64,000 nucleotides of DNA from assembly GCA_903813345.2 (NCBI GenBank), contig CAIIXF020000001.1, forward strand, positions 26,337,915-26,401,914. Direction: 5' to 3'. Every line of letters begins with the position of its first letter. Positions within the stretch are counted from its first letter, which is position 1. A program made the translations under genes and the position numbers. Source of the DNA: Owenia fusiformis (taxonomy: Eukaryota; Annelida; Polychaeta; Sabellida; Oweniidae). The notes under the pieces are model-generated. The model ran no database searches, had not been told where the DNA came from, and worked only from the letters and a program-made list of their open reading frames with translations. Shown piece by piece: positions 23,264-36,432 of this stretch.

Positions 23264-24893
23264 AGGGTGGAGTGACTTTTTCACATCACAGCCCTTAGCA
23301 TGGGATTTGATCCTATGTTTTTAGATTAACCAGTACTATCCCTCTCACAAGCTTTAGCTAAAGAGAGACTGATAATTCAGAATGCATGCTCGTAGATCCA
23401 CACAATCTTAGCGTGGCATTGAGATTATTGTTGTTTGCAGATTGCACCAATATAACTTGCCAATTTGAATGAGCAGAATTCTCTGCTGTTTCTCTGTTTA
23501 TTGATTTAATTTGTATGAAAGGTGAAGTGTATAGGTAGAATTTATTGTTATTCTATAAAGCCTATACACATTATGCATGGCAGATCGTTAGCTGGAGAGA
23601 TTTGTGCTTCACCTTCTCTAATAACTACATTTACAGGTCTAATAACTGCACTGATCTGAGCTGCTGGTATATAGTCTAATAATTCACACAATTGTTATGT
23701 ATTGTTGGGATTAGTGTGATATTGCGAAGGGTATTAGGACATTTAGATAAGAAAGATTCGACCTGTAGATGTATGTTTAGAACCAGATAGGAGATTCACA
23801 ACGTAAGATATAATTATGTGTCGTTATTATGCCACATGGTAGATTCTAGATTGATGTGGCATATAGTATAATACGTTGTAATATAGTATAATGAGCTGCA
23901 ATATAGTATAGAAAGCTGTAATATAGAGGTACAGGATAGAACCACGGGATAGATGTACAGGAAATACATTCAAATTGGGAGTAAGTAAAACCAACTTTAA
24001 CACAACCATAACACAATTCTTTTATACTTGGGGTAAAATTACCTCACCCAACAAAAATACTTCTGTCAACTGTGGCAAAAAGATTTTAATGGTATACAGG
24101 CAAGGCAAGGGTATGTGACTAAATAAGGTAAGGCATGGATAGGTGTCTCTCTTCTCCATTGGTTTATATGACCTTGTAACACATTCTCTTTACAAATTCA
24201 GGGACAGCCGGGCTACATTAAAGTAGAGGGCTGATATATTAGATCTGCGGGACGATGTTTTGCTGAGTGGTAAAAAAGAATTTAAAGATGTTTAACTTAC
24301 TCTTGAATGTGTAGTTTCATTTGCTAACATTTTAGTCAAAAGCAGCATGTGTACTTATCTTAAGACTGATTAGCAATCAATAGGTGTTCAATAGTGTTGT
24401 ATCTTTAATCACATCAACTACTTCAGTATGAGGTCTTATTGAATGTTATCATCTAATGAGCTTATAAGTTATGGTAAATACTGGCATATATTTTTGTATG
24501 GGAAACAATTTAACCATTGATCATTGATCTGACCATGGTCTTTCCCACCAAGTAAAGCCCTTACTTGGATGAAGAAGAGCCTTACAAAATCTCACTACTC
24601 ATGATCACCAAGAATATCCTCATGAACTAATTTTTTGCATTCATGATACAGCTTTCACCTTAAAGTTGCATTTGCTTGTTCAACTGATTATATTTGCCAA
24701 TGTTGATTGCTTGATTGATCATTTTGAGGTTCTTGCATGTAATTACTTAATTGAAGAGTATAATTTGTCCTACATGTAAAACAAATTAATTCTCAATATT
24801 AGAAGAACTTATCTGTTGCCCACTAGATCTTTATTTATTGTATGATCTGTAAAATGGAGCCCTCTGATTGGTCAGTTCTTGTGCTGTACCAAT

Positions 24894-24984
24894 CTGTATT
24901 GCTACTGAGATTGTCCCCGTTGATCATCTCCGTCGCAATACAGAAAATATTGGTACAGAGGGGACAATCTCAGTAGCAATACAG
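24894..24984. repeat. Perfect 25-bp-arm hairpin
   Basis: The arm at 24894-24918 (CTGTATTGCTACTGAGATTG followed by TCCCC) is the exact reverse complement of 24960-24984, around a 41-base spacer. GTACCAAT just outside the left arm also pairs with ATTGGTAC (24949-24956) in the spacer. It is probably the core of a small MITE. Confidence 0.75.
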
Positions 24985-26301
24985 AGGATCACACGATAAA
25001 AATGTTGTACAGAATTGCTCGAGCAGAATATATCATGTATTGCACTTGAAATCATTCAATAACTTATAATATTTTTTTATTTAATTAGCAATACAATCAT
25101 AGCAAACTTATAGAATTAAGGCCATGATGAACAAACTTAAATGGTATTGCATCAAGTCTATCTTTTTTCTTCCCCTACATGACAAATAAGTATGAAAAGA
25201 AGGTGGCTTTACCACTTTAGAAGAGTGGGCTTGATGCATGAGTGAAAAACTAGGTAGATAATAAAATTAACCTACTTTAGCCTAGATTATGGATTATTTA
25301 ACATGATTTGTGTAATTTACAATTTTTGTTGACACATTCCATCTCATTGATGATGATTATCCTAATAAATAATTATAATTAATCAAATGCATATATTCAT
25401 GTAAGCTTCATGAATTAAACCCTAATGATATATTACTATAGAAATATTTTTCGTAATATTTTTGTAACATTATTTGCATGTTAAAAACATCTTCTACATG
25501 TCTAGATATATAATATCTGTACAGTGTAAATATCTTTGAAATTATATGAGAATCTTAAAATTTACTTCATTGAAGTCCTGCAGATTTTTTTTGTCAGAAC
25601 AAAAATTTTATAATTGTCTATATCTGGAAATGATGGCACTAATCCAACTAATGCATTGAAATCAGACCTGACTGATTTATCCATGAGCCAGAAAATATCT
25701 CTTATTATGTTTGTTCTGTTGATCGTAAGTTTGGAATCATGATCAGTAATTGCAGTTCCAGGACATTTAGTGTTATCTTTCTCAATTTAATTAAGGTAAG
25801 TGGGTTGAAGATATATGTCGCTTTAATTGTGATAATAATCCATTTTACTGTAATGTTCCATGTAGTTCCATGTAAAAAAATCTGCAGGACTTCAATGAAG
25901 TAAATTTTATCAAGCATTTTGAGAATCATCACCATATTGAAACAATGGTAAAATGCACAAGATCTTGGTCTTCCTCATAAAAGTCCTACTTAGAATCATA
26001 TTACACTTTCTTTTGATAATTTGGCAAGTGAGCAATCATTTAGAAAATGGTGGCCATTTTTATGTGTTATTTTATCATTTTTGCTATAACTGAAAAAGTA
26101 GTAGAAGGATTTTGTAAAAATGGCAGCTATGGCTGTTCGATGGGATTTGCTATGCCTGGATACTATAATGGGTAGTGCTGATGTATTTGAATGCCTTGCT
26201 TTTTACAAAGTTCAGTTTGTCGATATACAAGTTGGAAAACTGGATCTTGATAAAGATGAAACCTATTCTGATTAATTGTTTTCTGTGGTTATATTTCATG
26301 T

Positions 26302-26624
26302 GGTATCACATTGTCATATCAAACAAACAAATGCGGTATCACATTGTCATATCAATCAAACAAATGTGGTATCACATTGTCATATCAAACAAACAAATAT
26401 GGTATCACATTGTCATATCAAACAAACAAATGCGGTATCACATTGTCATATCAAACAAACAAATGTGGTATTACATTGTCATATCAAACAAACAAATGCG
26501 GTACCACATTGTCATATCAAACAAACAAATGTGGTATCACATTGTCATATCAAACAAATGTGGTATCACATTGTCATGTCAAACAAACAAATGTGGTATC
26601 ACATTGTCATATCAAGCAAGCAAT
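26302..26624 (+). repeat. 33-bp minisatellite, about 10 copies
   Basis: The unit GGTATCACATTGTCATATCA plus AACAAACAAATGC/TG starts at 26302, 26335, 26368, 26401, 26434, 26467, 26500, 26533, 26562 and 26595. All steps are 33 bp except one of 29 bp, where four bases (one AACA) are lost. Because 33 is a multiple of three and the unit lacks stops, all three plus frames stay open over it. The resulting long ORFs are not evidence of a gene. A degraded CAAACAAACAAAC tail follows to about 26720. Confidence 0.9.
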
Positions 26625-27716
26625 AATAAAAAAAACATATGTTGCATTACATTGTTACTCAAACAAACAAACACACAAACAAACAAACAAACCTGACATC
26701 ACAGTCACATCAAACAAATAAACAATTGTATGAGTAGTACATGTATGCCTATTATTATATACTCAACTGTATATCCAAGTATCAACAAACCTCATTAATT
26801 AAAGTAATCTTTTACAATAAGTGACCACATGACATATGTTAACTAGATCGGAAATTACATGTTGCCCGCATTAATCTAATAAGAAGTGTGATGATTGATA
26901 TATGTATTATGATATGACTTAAGTGCATTGGGATTATATTATATGTTCGTATCTTCATGGAAATGTCCATAATATTTTCTAGGATGAAGTATTTAGGTAG
27001 GTTGGGGCAAAATACAAGTGGAAATGGAGAAAATGTCATGAATACAGGCATAATTATTTTTTGAAGAAGAGTTTTTTTTTTGAAGAAAAGTTACTTTTTG
27101 AAGAAAAGCTGCTTTTTTATGAGAGACAATGGGTGTTACTAATGTGGTATCACATGGACTGGCTTACCAAAGCAGTAAACAAGATAGCTTTATAACTTCA
27201 CATTGTACAAAGAAGGGATTTAAAAGATAATGCTACCATGCATTGTGGGCATGTTCTCATTAGCACATTGCTTTTATGTATGATGTTAGTTCACATGAAT
27301 ATTTAATATCACAAATATGCAACGAAGATTGGTAGGTTATTATAGTTCCATAAACATACATTATACTCAAGTATGTATGTAATATTTTGCATATTTCAAT
27401 ATAGAGAGTGAAACTTTATTGTTTTATTTTGGTAATCAATTCAAGTATATTGTGACTGTATAAGGGCATTTACAGCATACTCGATGAGACATACTCATAA
27501 CATATCAGTGAACCATTTTAATTTTCAGCAAAGTTAGCTTAGTGATCAGAATAAAAATCAAAAAATTTAGTGTTTCACACTAATTGTTACATACTGTACA
27601 CTCAATTTTGTTAGGTGGTAAAAAGTTATTTCGTAATTTTCACTTGACATCTTTTGAAATGGCCTCTTAATGGCCTCGTACAGTATGATTAACAAAATGA
27701 TCTTGTGTGCTTTCAG

Positions 27717-30700
27717 AGAAACTCCAAGTCTTACAACCTCAGCGCACCAGATGAGGATACATCTAAGTCTGGTGGTAGCCTAGCAGGAACCTCTCACAGT
27801 AAGAAACAAGAGAGGAGAAACAAACTCCTTGGAAAGACTGGGAAAAAGCCATCACAATTATCTATTGATGACATCTCAGCACCAATCATACAACAGTCTT
27901 CTCCTGATGTGAAATCTCCTATTGTGCAACAGTCTTCTCCTGATGTGAAATCTCCTATTGTGCAACAGTCTTCTCCTGATGTGAAATCTCCTGTAATTCA
28001 GCAGTCATCTCCTGGTGTTAAGTCTCATGTTATACAACAGTCCTCTGGTGAACTGAAGTCTGATACTAATAGTAATCATCAAAACGGAAATGCTAGACCA
28101 CTAAGTCCTAACAGAGATTCCTATGTACACAAGGAAAATAACCAATCATTAAAGAGACAGAATTCATCTCCGAGGGAGGCTCCACCAGCGCCACCTAAGG
28201 ACATAAGAAAATCAAGAGCTCCACTTTCACCACCAATTCAAAAGGCAAATGAGAATATAAAGGACAGTATACCATCTAGGAAACCTAGTGTTAAAGGACT
28301 TGCCCCAGAGCCACCAATAAAATCTTCCAGAAATTCTAGTCAACATAATCAGACTGAGGAGCTTATAAACCAAACTGAAAACTCTCTTCAAGCAAATACA
28401 TTACCAAGGGTCAGTTCTCCAGTTAAATCTTTACCCCCATCAGAGGCCCCTGTCCAACCTGTTCCTCCCCCTAAGACTAAGAGACGGACTAAGAGATCTT
28501 TGTCCCCCAAAAGGACTGCTCCATTACCCCCTGCTCCATCTTTACCTTCTGGATGCAAGGAGCCCAAGACGGAAAGCAGCGACACTTTGAATGAGCTTAT
28601 TAGATCTGCTAATCAAAGTGTATCTTCTGAACCTCTACCTGATCCAGTTCAAATTCAACAAACAGTTAATGATCCTCTAAAGGAATTGTCTAATTCTCCT
28701 GATCCTGTGGTAACTAAAGAAACAGTGGAACCAATATATAGCAAGGTTGTTAAAACACCTACTGCTGAGCCTATAAAGAGACCCCTTAGGCCATCACAAG
28801 AGCTTAAACAAAACTCAGGTGAAGAACCCATAGTCGCAGCACAAGCTCCAATTCCTCCAAAAAGAGATCGAACAAAACGTAGAAGTAAAAAACTTTCAAA
28901 CACTCAGGGTAATGAAGTATGCGACTCTGGATTATATTCAAATGTTATAATTTCTAGAAAGGAACCAGAAGTTGTTCAAGTACAAGAGGATACAAACTTA
29001 GTTTGTGATAATGTTAACATAAGTAAAGGGGATACAAGTGCAAATCCGACTGACATAAGTGCAAATAATGATGACAGTGTAAAAGTAAAATTCAGTGAAG
29101 AGACAAAATTAGAAACAATAAGTAAAGCGCCTGTTGAGTTAGCTGAACCTCCTGCAATAGAAGAAGACATTAGACCAATAGAGCCTCCATCTGATTTCTT
29201 TTTAAGTGATGATAGTGTGACCAAGAAAGATCCATTTGTGATACCTCTTGTCAGAGCAAGTGAATCCGTAGCAGTAACAGGTCAACCTTCAAATTTACAG
29301 CCTCTTTCTGATTCAGAGCCTCCTTCTGATTTAGAGCCTGTCTCTGATTTGGGGCCTCCTTCTGATTTCTTCTTAAGTGATGAAACTCTGCCAAAAAGAG
29401 ACCCATTTATAATACCTCTTGTAAGGGCTAGCGAATCTGTTGCGTGTACCAGTCCACCCCCGTCTGTCACTCCACATACACATACCCCTATTGAAGATAA
29501 TAATTCCGTTATTGATTCAAGCCCTCCAGAACCTGTACCTGTAACAGACATTGATGACATTCAGTTAGATATAACTGATGTTGAAAATACATTTGATGAT
29601 ATCTTAACTGAAAATAATATTACAATCACTGAGGAAAACTCAAAAATAAGTGTTGATGATGCAGCTGATATAGATTGTGCTGATGTAGAGAGTGCATTTG
29701 ATGAGATTCTTGCAGATTTTGACACTGAAGTAGAAAATACAGTAGCACTAGACAGAGAACCAGCTTCCCATTTGTTAAATCTAGATTTGAAGTCTACATT
29801 CGTTGATCCTTCAGACATTGGTTCAGTCAGTCCGAGAGAGCCCCCACCTCTGCCTGAATCTGCTCCACCCCCTTTAACCCCCCCTGAGGAGGATCCATAT
29901 CCCGATATTGTGCCTCCTGTGGAGTCAACTGAAATTACATTTATCCCTATTGACACTCCAGAAGCCACCTTCCTTGCTGTACCAGAGGTTACTAGCCTTG
30001 CTCTCACTGAAGATACTGTTCACCTCCCTCAAGTTGAAGACCCAGATGACTTGAGTTGGATTGCAACATTAGCTCAAGCTGAACAAGACGGTGAATTCAC
30101 CAGGGAGGACGTTGAGGAAATATTAGAAATGGAAGCAGAAAGGAGAAAAAAATCAGTTGATGAACTGAGAGCAGAATTTTTTGGCATCCGGAATGACGCA
30201 GTTAAAGTAAGCACCCCAAAGTTGAAGTCTGTTGAGAATAACAATGAGATAACTGTAAAACCAGTTGTAATTGAGGATAAGACAGTCTCTAGCATTAAAT
30301 CTGATGTTAACACTGAGAAAAGTGTTGGTGAATATGACTTTATTCCACCGCCATTGCCATATAGTGATAATATGTCTAAAGTAACCGTTGTCTCCATAAA
30401 AAGACCAGATCCTCCACAAAAGGAGAAAGGCTATGGACTTGACAGTGATTATAGTGAGGACTCTGATATATCAGATAATGAAGAAGTATTTGCAGCAACA
30501 TTTACCCCTGGTGATACTGACAAGAAAAAAGTTAAGCGTGGTACTAATGAAAGCAGTGATAGTGGTATTGCTCTGATATCATACAAAATTAACGAAAATG
30601 ACAGAAATACCAAAGATCCATCCATCTACCCACTTGGTGATGAATCCGAAGATGGGGGAATCACATTGATTTCATACAATAAAAGTAAATCAGATGATGT

Positions 30701-31155
30701 GTCTCAAACAACGAAATCCATACCCCCTACAGTGGCGCCAGTTCCACCAAAAAGAGCATCAAAGTTGAAAAAGGATGAGCCAGCCATGATTGCTGCACCA
30801 CCCCTACCTAAGACCCCACCCCCAGATGTGATACCATCATCTATGTATTCATTACCAACCTCCACCTCATCAAGTATGGAGAAGATGAAGGACATTGCAA
30901 ACAGCAGCACATCAGGTGAAAAGATGGTGTACATCAAGGGCAGCAGTTCAGATAAACCGAAACCTCTCATAGAAGGCTTCTCTTCAGAATTGGACGAACT
31001 CGAGTTAGAGCGCAGGAAACTCATCAGTGAAAACAAGATGGTCAACAAGAAGGTCACTTGGGGTCAAGGGCAGCTGCAGGGTGAAGATGTTGGTGCTACC
31101 GCCATTCTAAAGTCTCCACCACCTCAACAACCTGACATTGTACCCAGGCGCAAGG
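27717..31155 (+). CDS. AKAP2/MISP-family scaffold, large 5' exon
   Basis: A 3439-base exon from acceptor GCTTTCAG (ending 27716) to donor GTGAGT (31156), open for 1146 codons plus one G. It enters in phase 0, so a short upstream coding exon is needed. The protein is disordered and rich in Pro, Ser, Asp and Glu. Residues about 59-118 hold five 12-residue repeats like QQSSPDVKSPIV. Pro-rich, Lys/Arg-flanked SH3-type sites are common (PPAPPKDIRK, PPPKTKRR, PVPPKRASK). A 32-residue block starting PPSDFFLSD and ending LVRASESVA occurs twice (about 489-520 and 546-577). DVEx(T/A)FD(D/E)IL also occurs twice. An acidic-basic helix (EDVEEILEMEAERRKKS) lies near 795-811. KVTW at 1112-1115 follows a charged helix and fits a protein phosphatase 1 docking motif. 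Family membership comes from the 3' exons. The scaffold role is inferred. Confidence 0.85.
27891..28070 (+). repeat. 36-bp coding tandem repeat, five copies
   Basis: Units of 36 bp begin with CAACAGTCTTC-like sequence at 27891, 27927, 27963, 27999 and 28035. The first three are nearly identical and the last two more diverged. Each encodes 12 residues (QQSSPDVKSPIV-like), so the array is frame-neutral and probably varies in copy number. Confidence 0.85.
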
Positions 31156-33293
31156 GTGAGTTTCTTTTATTAGTTTGTAACCTTAAAGTGGCAATAAGGC
31201 TTGTAGAGAGAAAATAGGAAAATTTTAACTTTTTCTGAGCTATCAAGGCAACAGTTGGCCTAACATCTTCTTCGACATACCTATTTTCTTAAAATGTATG
31301 GATAAACTATCAATTTCGGCATTAAAAAGTGTAAATTCAGTTCAAAGCTTCAAAAAGGGGATGTCCACTTTTATATTTTTAAGATCCACCATGTTTCAAG
31401 AGGAATATAAGCTGAAATAATGATTATCTAGGGGGTTTCTTTTTAGAAAATAAAAATAGATGTTAGTCTTGATGAAATATCCAAACTTAAATATATTTTG
31501 ACACTGGTCCATGATCGTTGAATGGCCCCTCTGCACTACTTGTTGCACCTTTAAAAAAGAAAATCTGCAACTAGTAGTTTGGACCTTGTGCATGTTTTCC
31601 CTAGTTTTGAATAATACAAGATTTTAGCATAGGGCAAAGGATGGTGAGTATAAAACATGTGTTTTGTGTATAATAGTGCACTGTACTTTCCATAGTATAA
31701 TGTTATTTATGTCATGCATGAACATTCTAAATTAAGATATAATAGATTAACTGTCAAACCAAACAATTCCAGTTTCTTTTTTACCATACCAAGCTCTCCC
31801 TCTACGAATGTTGAACTCCATGACTCAAAAATGTAGATGTGATAGACATCTATATAAGATCATGAAATGTTAGTTTGTATAACTGATCTTTAAAACACTC
31901 AGTACAATCAGTATATAAAACTTGACAGTTATTGACTGAAATGATTAAGTTTATTATGTAAATACTTGAACTTTTATGTAAATTCATTCTTGTTAAGATC
32001 TCTCAATTTCTTAAGTATTCGAACACACTGTACCTGATGATGATAAAATTAAGACAAATTGATATAGGATTCAAACATGACCGTGCTCTATTCGAATTTC
32101 TCAACCAATCAGAATGCAGCATAGCCAATATAGAACGTTCTCTAATTCTCCATAGATGCACGACCATGCTCTATTCAATCTGCAATTTGCATTGTTTTGA
32201 GTGACGTCACATCTCAGCTAGCTGCACATCTGGGGCTCTGTCCGGGGATAGCTGTTCGTATTCTTCCTTCATGCCCGTTCCACAGACACGGCTTTTACTA
32301 ATTCGTTTTTATGTTTGAATCGGAATAAATAATGATAGGCCATTCAATATGGTGAAATTCAGCACTCGTTGGACAGAATGTTAGTACAAATGCACTCACC
32401 TTCGGTTCGTGCTTTGTACAACATTCTGTCCAACTCGTGCTGAATTTCACCATATTGAATGGCCTATCATTATTTATTCCTTAATTGATTGATTGGAATA
32501 ATTTATCTTTTGATTGATATTAAATTTATAATGAGAGTACTGTAATTAACAAAGGCCATGTACTGAAATAAAATAGATGTTGTTACACCTGTAATTACAT
32601 TACATGTACATATACTAGCCAAGGGGCTCTTAAAGGCCACAATGGGACAAGGCGTTGTACTAATTAGAATTTGAAGTTCATTTTGTATTGATAGAAATAC
32701 ATGTCATAAAGAAATTGATACACTGAGGAGGCACCGTATTTTAGAATTGGATGTTTATACAGTCACATATAAAATGATAAAGTCAAGTTTGAAGCAGTTA
32801 AAAGTTAAAATGTAACTTGTTAGAACTGATGCACCAACGATGGACTTAGAGATAACGAGTCTATGTGTGTTTAGAATGAAACACCTATCAAAGTACATAC
32901 AAAAATATATCATTGATAAACAGCCTTAGATCTCAATAGGTGCTGAACATTGACAAAATTAATAGGACCAATATATCAGGATTATTTGACTGAAAGTAAA
33001 AATGTAACCAAAATGCGTGAGAAGCGACAAGTGGCTGCCCATATACGATATGAGATCATAGGTCAGGGCAACGAAAACCCGCCAATTAGAAAATGTTGAT
33101 GTTAAAATGTGTTAAATCACACTTAGTTCAGCCCACACCTTATATGATAGGTCAACTTTGACGTTTCAGATTGGATTTACTTACTAAATTAACTATTGTG
33201 TAGATAAGAAATTCAGAATAAGATAGCGGAATCTTGTATCAGAGTAAATCCAGCTTATTAAGATAGAAAGATCATACGAACACATCTCGTAAA
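31156..33293 (+). other. Intron between the large exon and the second 5' exon
   Basis: AT-rich intron. At 32080-32200 the words GACCGTGCTCTATTCGAAT and CGACCATGCTCTATTCAATC form an imperfect direct repeat next to the hairpin element at 32322-32480. A GTGACGTCA (CRE-like) word lies near 32202. No exon recognised. Confidence 0.45.
32322..32480. mobile_element. Young foldback element with 66-bp arms
   Basis: The left arm (32322 to about 32387, starting GGAATAAATAATGATAGGCC) and right arm (about 32415-32480) are reverse complements with only two or three differences, around a loop containing TCACCTTCGGTTCGTGC. Such close arms point to a recent insertion or continuing gene conversion. No coding capacity. 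The class is unknown. Confidence 0.75.
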
Positions 33294-33495
33294 ATGTCTG
33301 ATGATGAAGCTTTATCATGTACTGTTGAACCACGATGGGCAGCTGGGGCTGTACGCATCACAGATGATGCTCTCGAGGTCAGTTTGAGCTACTTACGGGA
33401 CCTCTGTATCGCAGGATTACCACCGGGACATGAGAATAGCAACCAACAAGTTGTCAAGGTTGCGCTTACTCCATCTTTGGTTGATGCAACTACAG
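33294..33495 (+). CDS. AKAP2/MISP-like gene, alternative first coding exon
   Basis: ATG at 33294 (context GTAAAATGTC) opens 67 codons plus one G up to donor ACAG|GTATTA at 33496. The frame stays open to 33659, but the sequence beyond the donor looks intronic. The peptide (MSDDEALSCTVEPRWAAGAV, then RITDDALEVSLSYLRDLCIA, then GLPPGHENSNQQ) is acidic at the start, then has an amphipathic stretch. No known domain recognised. It leaves in phase 1 exactly like 27717-31155, so it can join 50490 in frame to give a protein of about 900 residues without the Pro-rich scaffold. It is therefore read as an alternative 5' exon under its own promoter. It could instead be a first exon of a different gene. 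Confidence 0.5.
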
Positions 33496-35039
33496 GTATT
33501 AACAATATAAAGTTGATTTTTTCAGTAGATAAAGGATCTAGAAAAATGATATGCAACTGGTTCAGTAATGCCATTCTGACTGGCTGCTTTCAGAACCTTA
33601 GCTCAACCCCTTGTTTTAGATGCAGGATTTGTCCCAAGAGAAATATATATATCTCTTGAGGGACTGCAGGAACAGACTCATATTTCCCAGTAGATAAACC
33701 CTGTAGCTGTAGCCAGAGCCATATTTATCAAAGGTATCCAATACATTATGGGTCTCTAGCTATAGGGACCCAAATTTCAATTTTATGGTTCCAAAATTTA
33801 AATTAAATGAATTACCAATTCATTTGACTCAAGTCAGTTGTTATTGTCTGAAAAAATAATTTTAGTGATATTATTTGATATTAAAAGTACAGCATCTAGA
33901 ATTCTGACCATAAATGTCCTGAATATGTTTTAATTCATGATGATGATACTTTCCCCATCAATAGACTTTGGTACCTACCCTCTTTGCTTAAGATATCAAT
34001 GCTTGAAAGAATTATTCAACTAGTTATTTGTATGACCATTTTCTTACTGAATTTTATATCTTTCACATTTTTCATTTTTGACTGGCAATTAATTCACTTT
34101 ATAACATGAGCATTTTTTAACATTTTATAGTTATATTATTAAAGTCTATTGCTAGAGTAATTTACAGCTTAAGAATTTAAAATATATTGGGGTGATTTAG
34201 GATCAGATATTGGCCCTTTACTTAACAGGTACATAGTAGCTTTTCATTACACCCCCCCCCATTTTTAATTTGAACTTTGTTTTGTATGATGTTTAAGAAG
34301 TCCTGATAGGGTGTTAATAACCCTTTCTAGTAGTTTGATTTCAATTCTTAAAAGAGAGCTTCATCTGTTTAATGTTGTAGACTCGGACAACTAGGATATG
34401 TCTCCAAGCAAGATTTTATACATGTAATAATAGTACTATATAGAGTTTGATTGTTCACAGATGGAGAATCACATAAGGTCAAATCGAATAATGGTTAAGT
34501 TCAAAACGGTCATTCCATGCAATATGTCGCAAATAATAATTGGTTATACAAAGTTATTAATAGATGTATATGACAATTGTTTTAAGATGATCAGTTGGGA
34601 TGAATTAGATGATATATTGTATGATCATTTGTCTTTTTTTCACACACTTTAGTAGTAAAAATCTTTTTAATAGTGAGGTTTCGCTCATAAGTGGAAGCTA
34701 TACGTAGTAAGCATTAGGAAGTGAAATTTTGTGTTTTGCAACAAAGAATACTTCATATATATAGATTATCATTTATCAATCAATTCTAATATCATTTCAT
34801 CAAAAATACTTTTCTCTGCCAAATTCCTTGTTTGTATTGTTGATTGGATACTAATATGACTAAATGTCAATTATTGCTGTGATTCTAGACTAACAATTAT
34901 GTCTAAAGTATATTAGGATTTACTCACTTATGCACAATGTTTTATAATGGCCTCTTATAGACATATGGAGCTACGAGACAAGTGGTGACACAGTACCCCA
35001 AAATTATAAGTTATAAACATAAGGGATTTATAAGGGAGT

Positions 35040-35400
35040 CTGAGATTTGATGCACTGGGTGAAGGGGTAGAGTGAAAGCCTGAAATTTGATGTAATGAGT
35101 AAAGGGTTTAGAGGGAAGCCTGAGATACTAGTTTTTGATGTAATGGGTAAAGGGAGAGCCTGCGATTTGATGCAATGAGTGAAGGGAAAGTATGAAATTT
35201 GATGTAATGGGAAAAGGGAAGAGGGAAGTTTGAGAGATTTGAAGCAATGGGTAAAGGGGTAAAAGGAAGCCTGAGATACTAGATATAGTATTTGATGCAA
35301 TGGGTAAAGGGATATAGGGAAAGCCTGAGAGATTTGATGAAAGGGTAAAGGGATAGAGGAAAGCCTAATATATTTGATGAAAGAATTTTAAGAGGTAGAG
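35040..35400 (+). repeat. Degenerate tandem repeat, about 40 bp unit
   Basis: Imperfect units of the form GATTTGATGCAATGGGTAAA, GGGATAGAGGGAAAGCCTGA are repeated about eight or nine times with length changes. The minus-strand frame through it (35028-35300) is repeat-derived and is not a gene. Confidence 0.7.
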
Positions 35401-36432
35401 GGGGAAACTTGAACAACTTGGAAGTTAAGATGAACTTTGAAAAAGACAGTTGTTTTTACTTTTTAGTTCAATATCTTTCATCTCTTGAGGTCAGTGTAAC
35501 CAGCCAATAGATTTATTGCCAACTGTTCATGACATTATGGTCACGGATCTAATCGAAATAACTTTAAATTTTAGCATTCAGTCATGATTATATTCAACAT
35601 GTGTTTGCTGTATGTTCAAAGTACAGTTTTGAAGCGTGATAACTAAAAATATGTAGATAATTATGTGGATGTGCACTTTTTGAGATATCAGGAATGGGAA
35701 AAGGTGGTCAATTCTAAAATATTCAAATATCACTAAAGGTTACACAGTACAGGAGTCTATCATTATATATAAGATATAATGATATAATGTGAGCAATGTG
35801 ATTAGGTATTTCAAGCATTTTGGATACTTAATTGGGGAATCCATCAAATATATACTTTTTGAATACTGTATTTTAGCGAATTAAAAAAATCGCCGAATTA
35901 AATACAATGTAGTTACCAAAATCCCTTGGAATATGACATGTTTTTCATTTAGTACACTTCCGGTTATGAGAAAGATATACTGAGATGGCTGGGCTGTTCA
36001 GATTTGTAGAAACAACAAAAAATATTGAAGAAAATATAAACAAGAAATTGTTCATCAACAGCAACAATGAGTATCTTGAGTTGGGTTGAATGGGAGGATG
36101 TCTGGGACACTTGAAACCCACCAATTAAATATACGCCAATAGGCCCAAAAACACAAAATCGCCAAATTAAGTAGCGCCAGAATCCAGAGTACCTCTCTGT
36201 ATAGCTCTGTATAGAAAAAAGTATTCCAAAATTTGTAATGCAAATCAATTCATCATCATTCATATGCAAAATTGAGGGGGATATGGGAGGTCAATCTATG
36301 ACATAACTACTTTTGGGAGGGACAGGGGCCCGATGAAAGACTATTCTTGGTCCACTTGTTTGGTTGAGGTACCATGGTTTACAATGGTTTACCCCTAACT
36401 ATGTCTATACGGTTATTTACAAGTGAGATATA

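Larger units (their letters stand above)
15984..27716. other. Presumed 5' introns of the AKAP2/MISP-like gene
   Basis: AT-rich DNA with repeats listed separately (foldback 21078-21773, dispersed repeat 22680-22805, tRNA-like B box 23246-23263, hairpin 24894-24984, minisatellite 26302-26624). Around 27062-27120 a TTGAAGAAGAGTTTT-like unit of about 20-25 bp is repeated three times. Apart from two candidate micro-exons, no coding exon was recognised. Confidence 0.4.

Noticed and set aside
23200-23290. Functional tRNA gene
   Set aside because: Only the T arm is convincing; no acceptor stem or anticodon arm could be paired.
26175-26721. Three overlapping plus-strand frames of 116-173 codons
   Set aside because: They are by-products of a 33-bp repeat without stops; no start context, domain or splice support.
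28388-31057. Several minus-strand frames up to 148 codons
   Set aside because: Shadows of the real plus-strand coding exon 27717-31155; low-complexity Ser/Gly strings.
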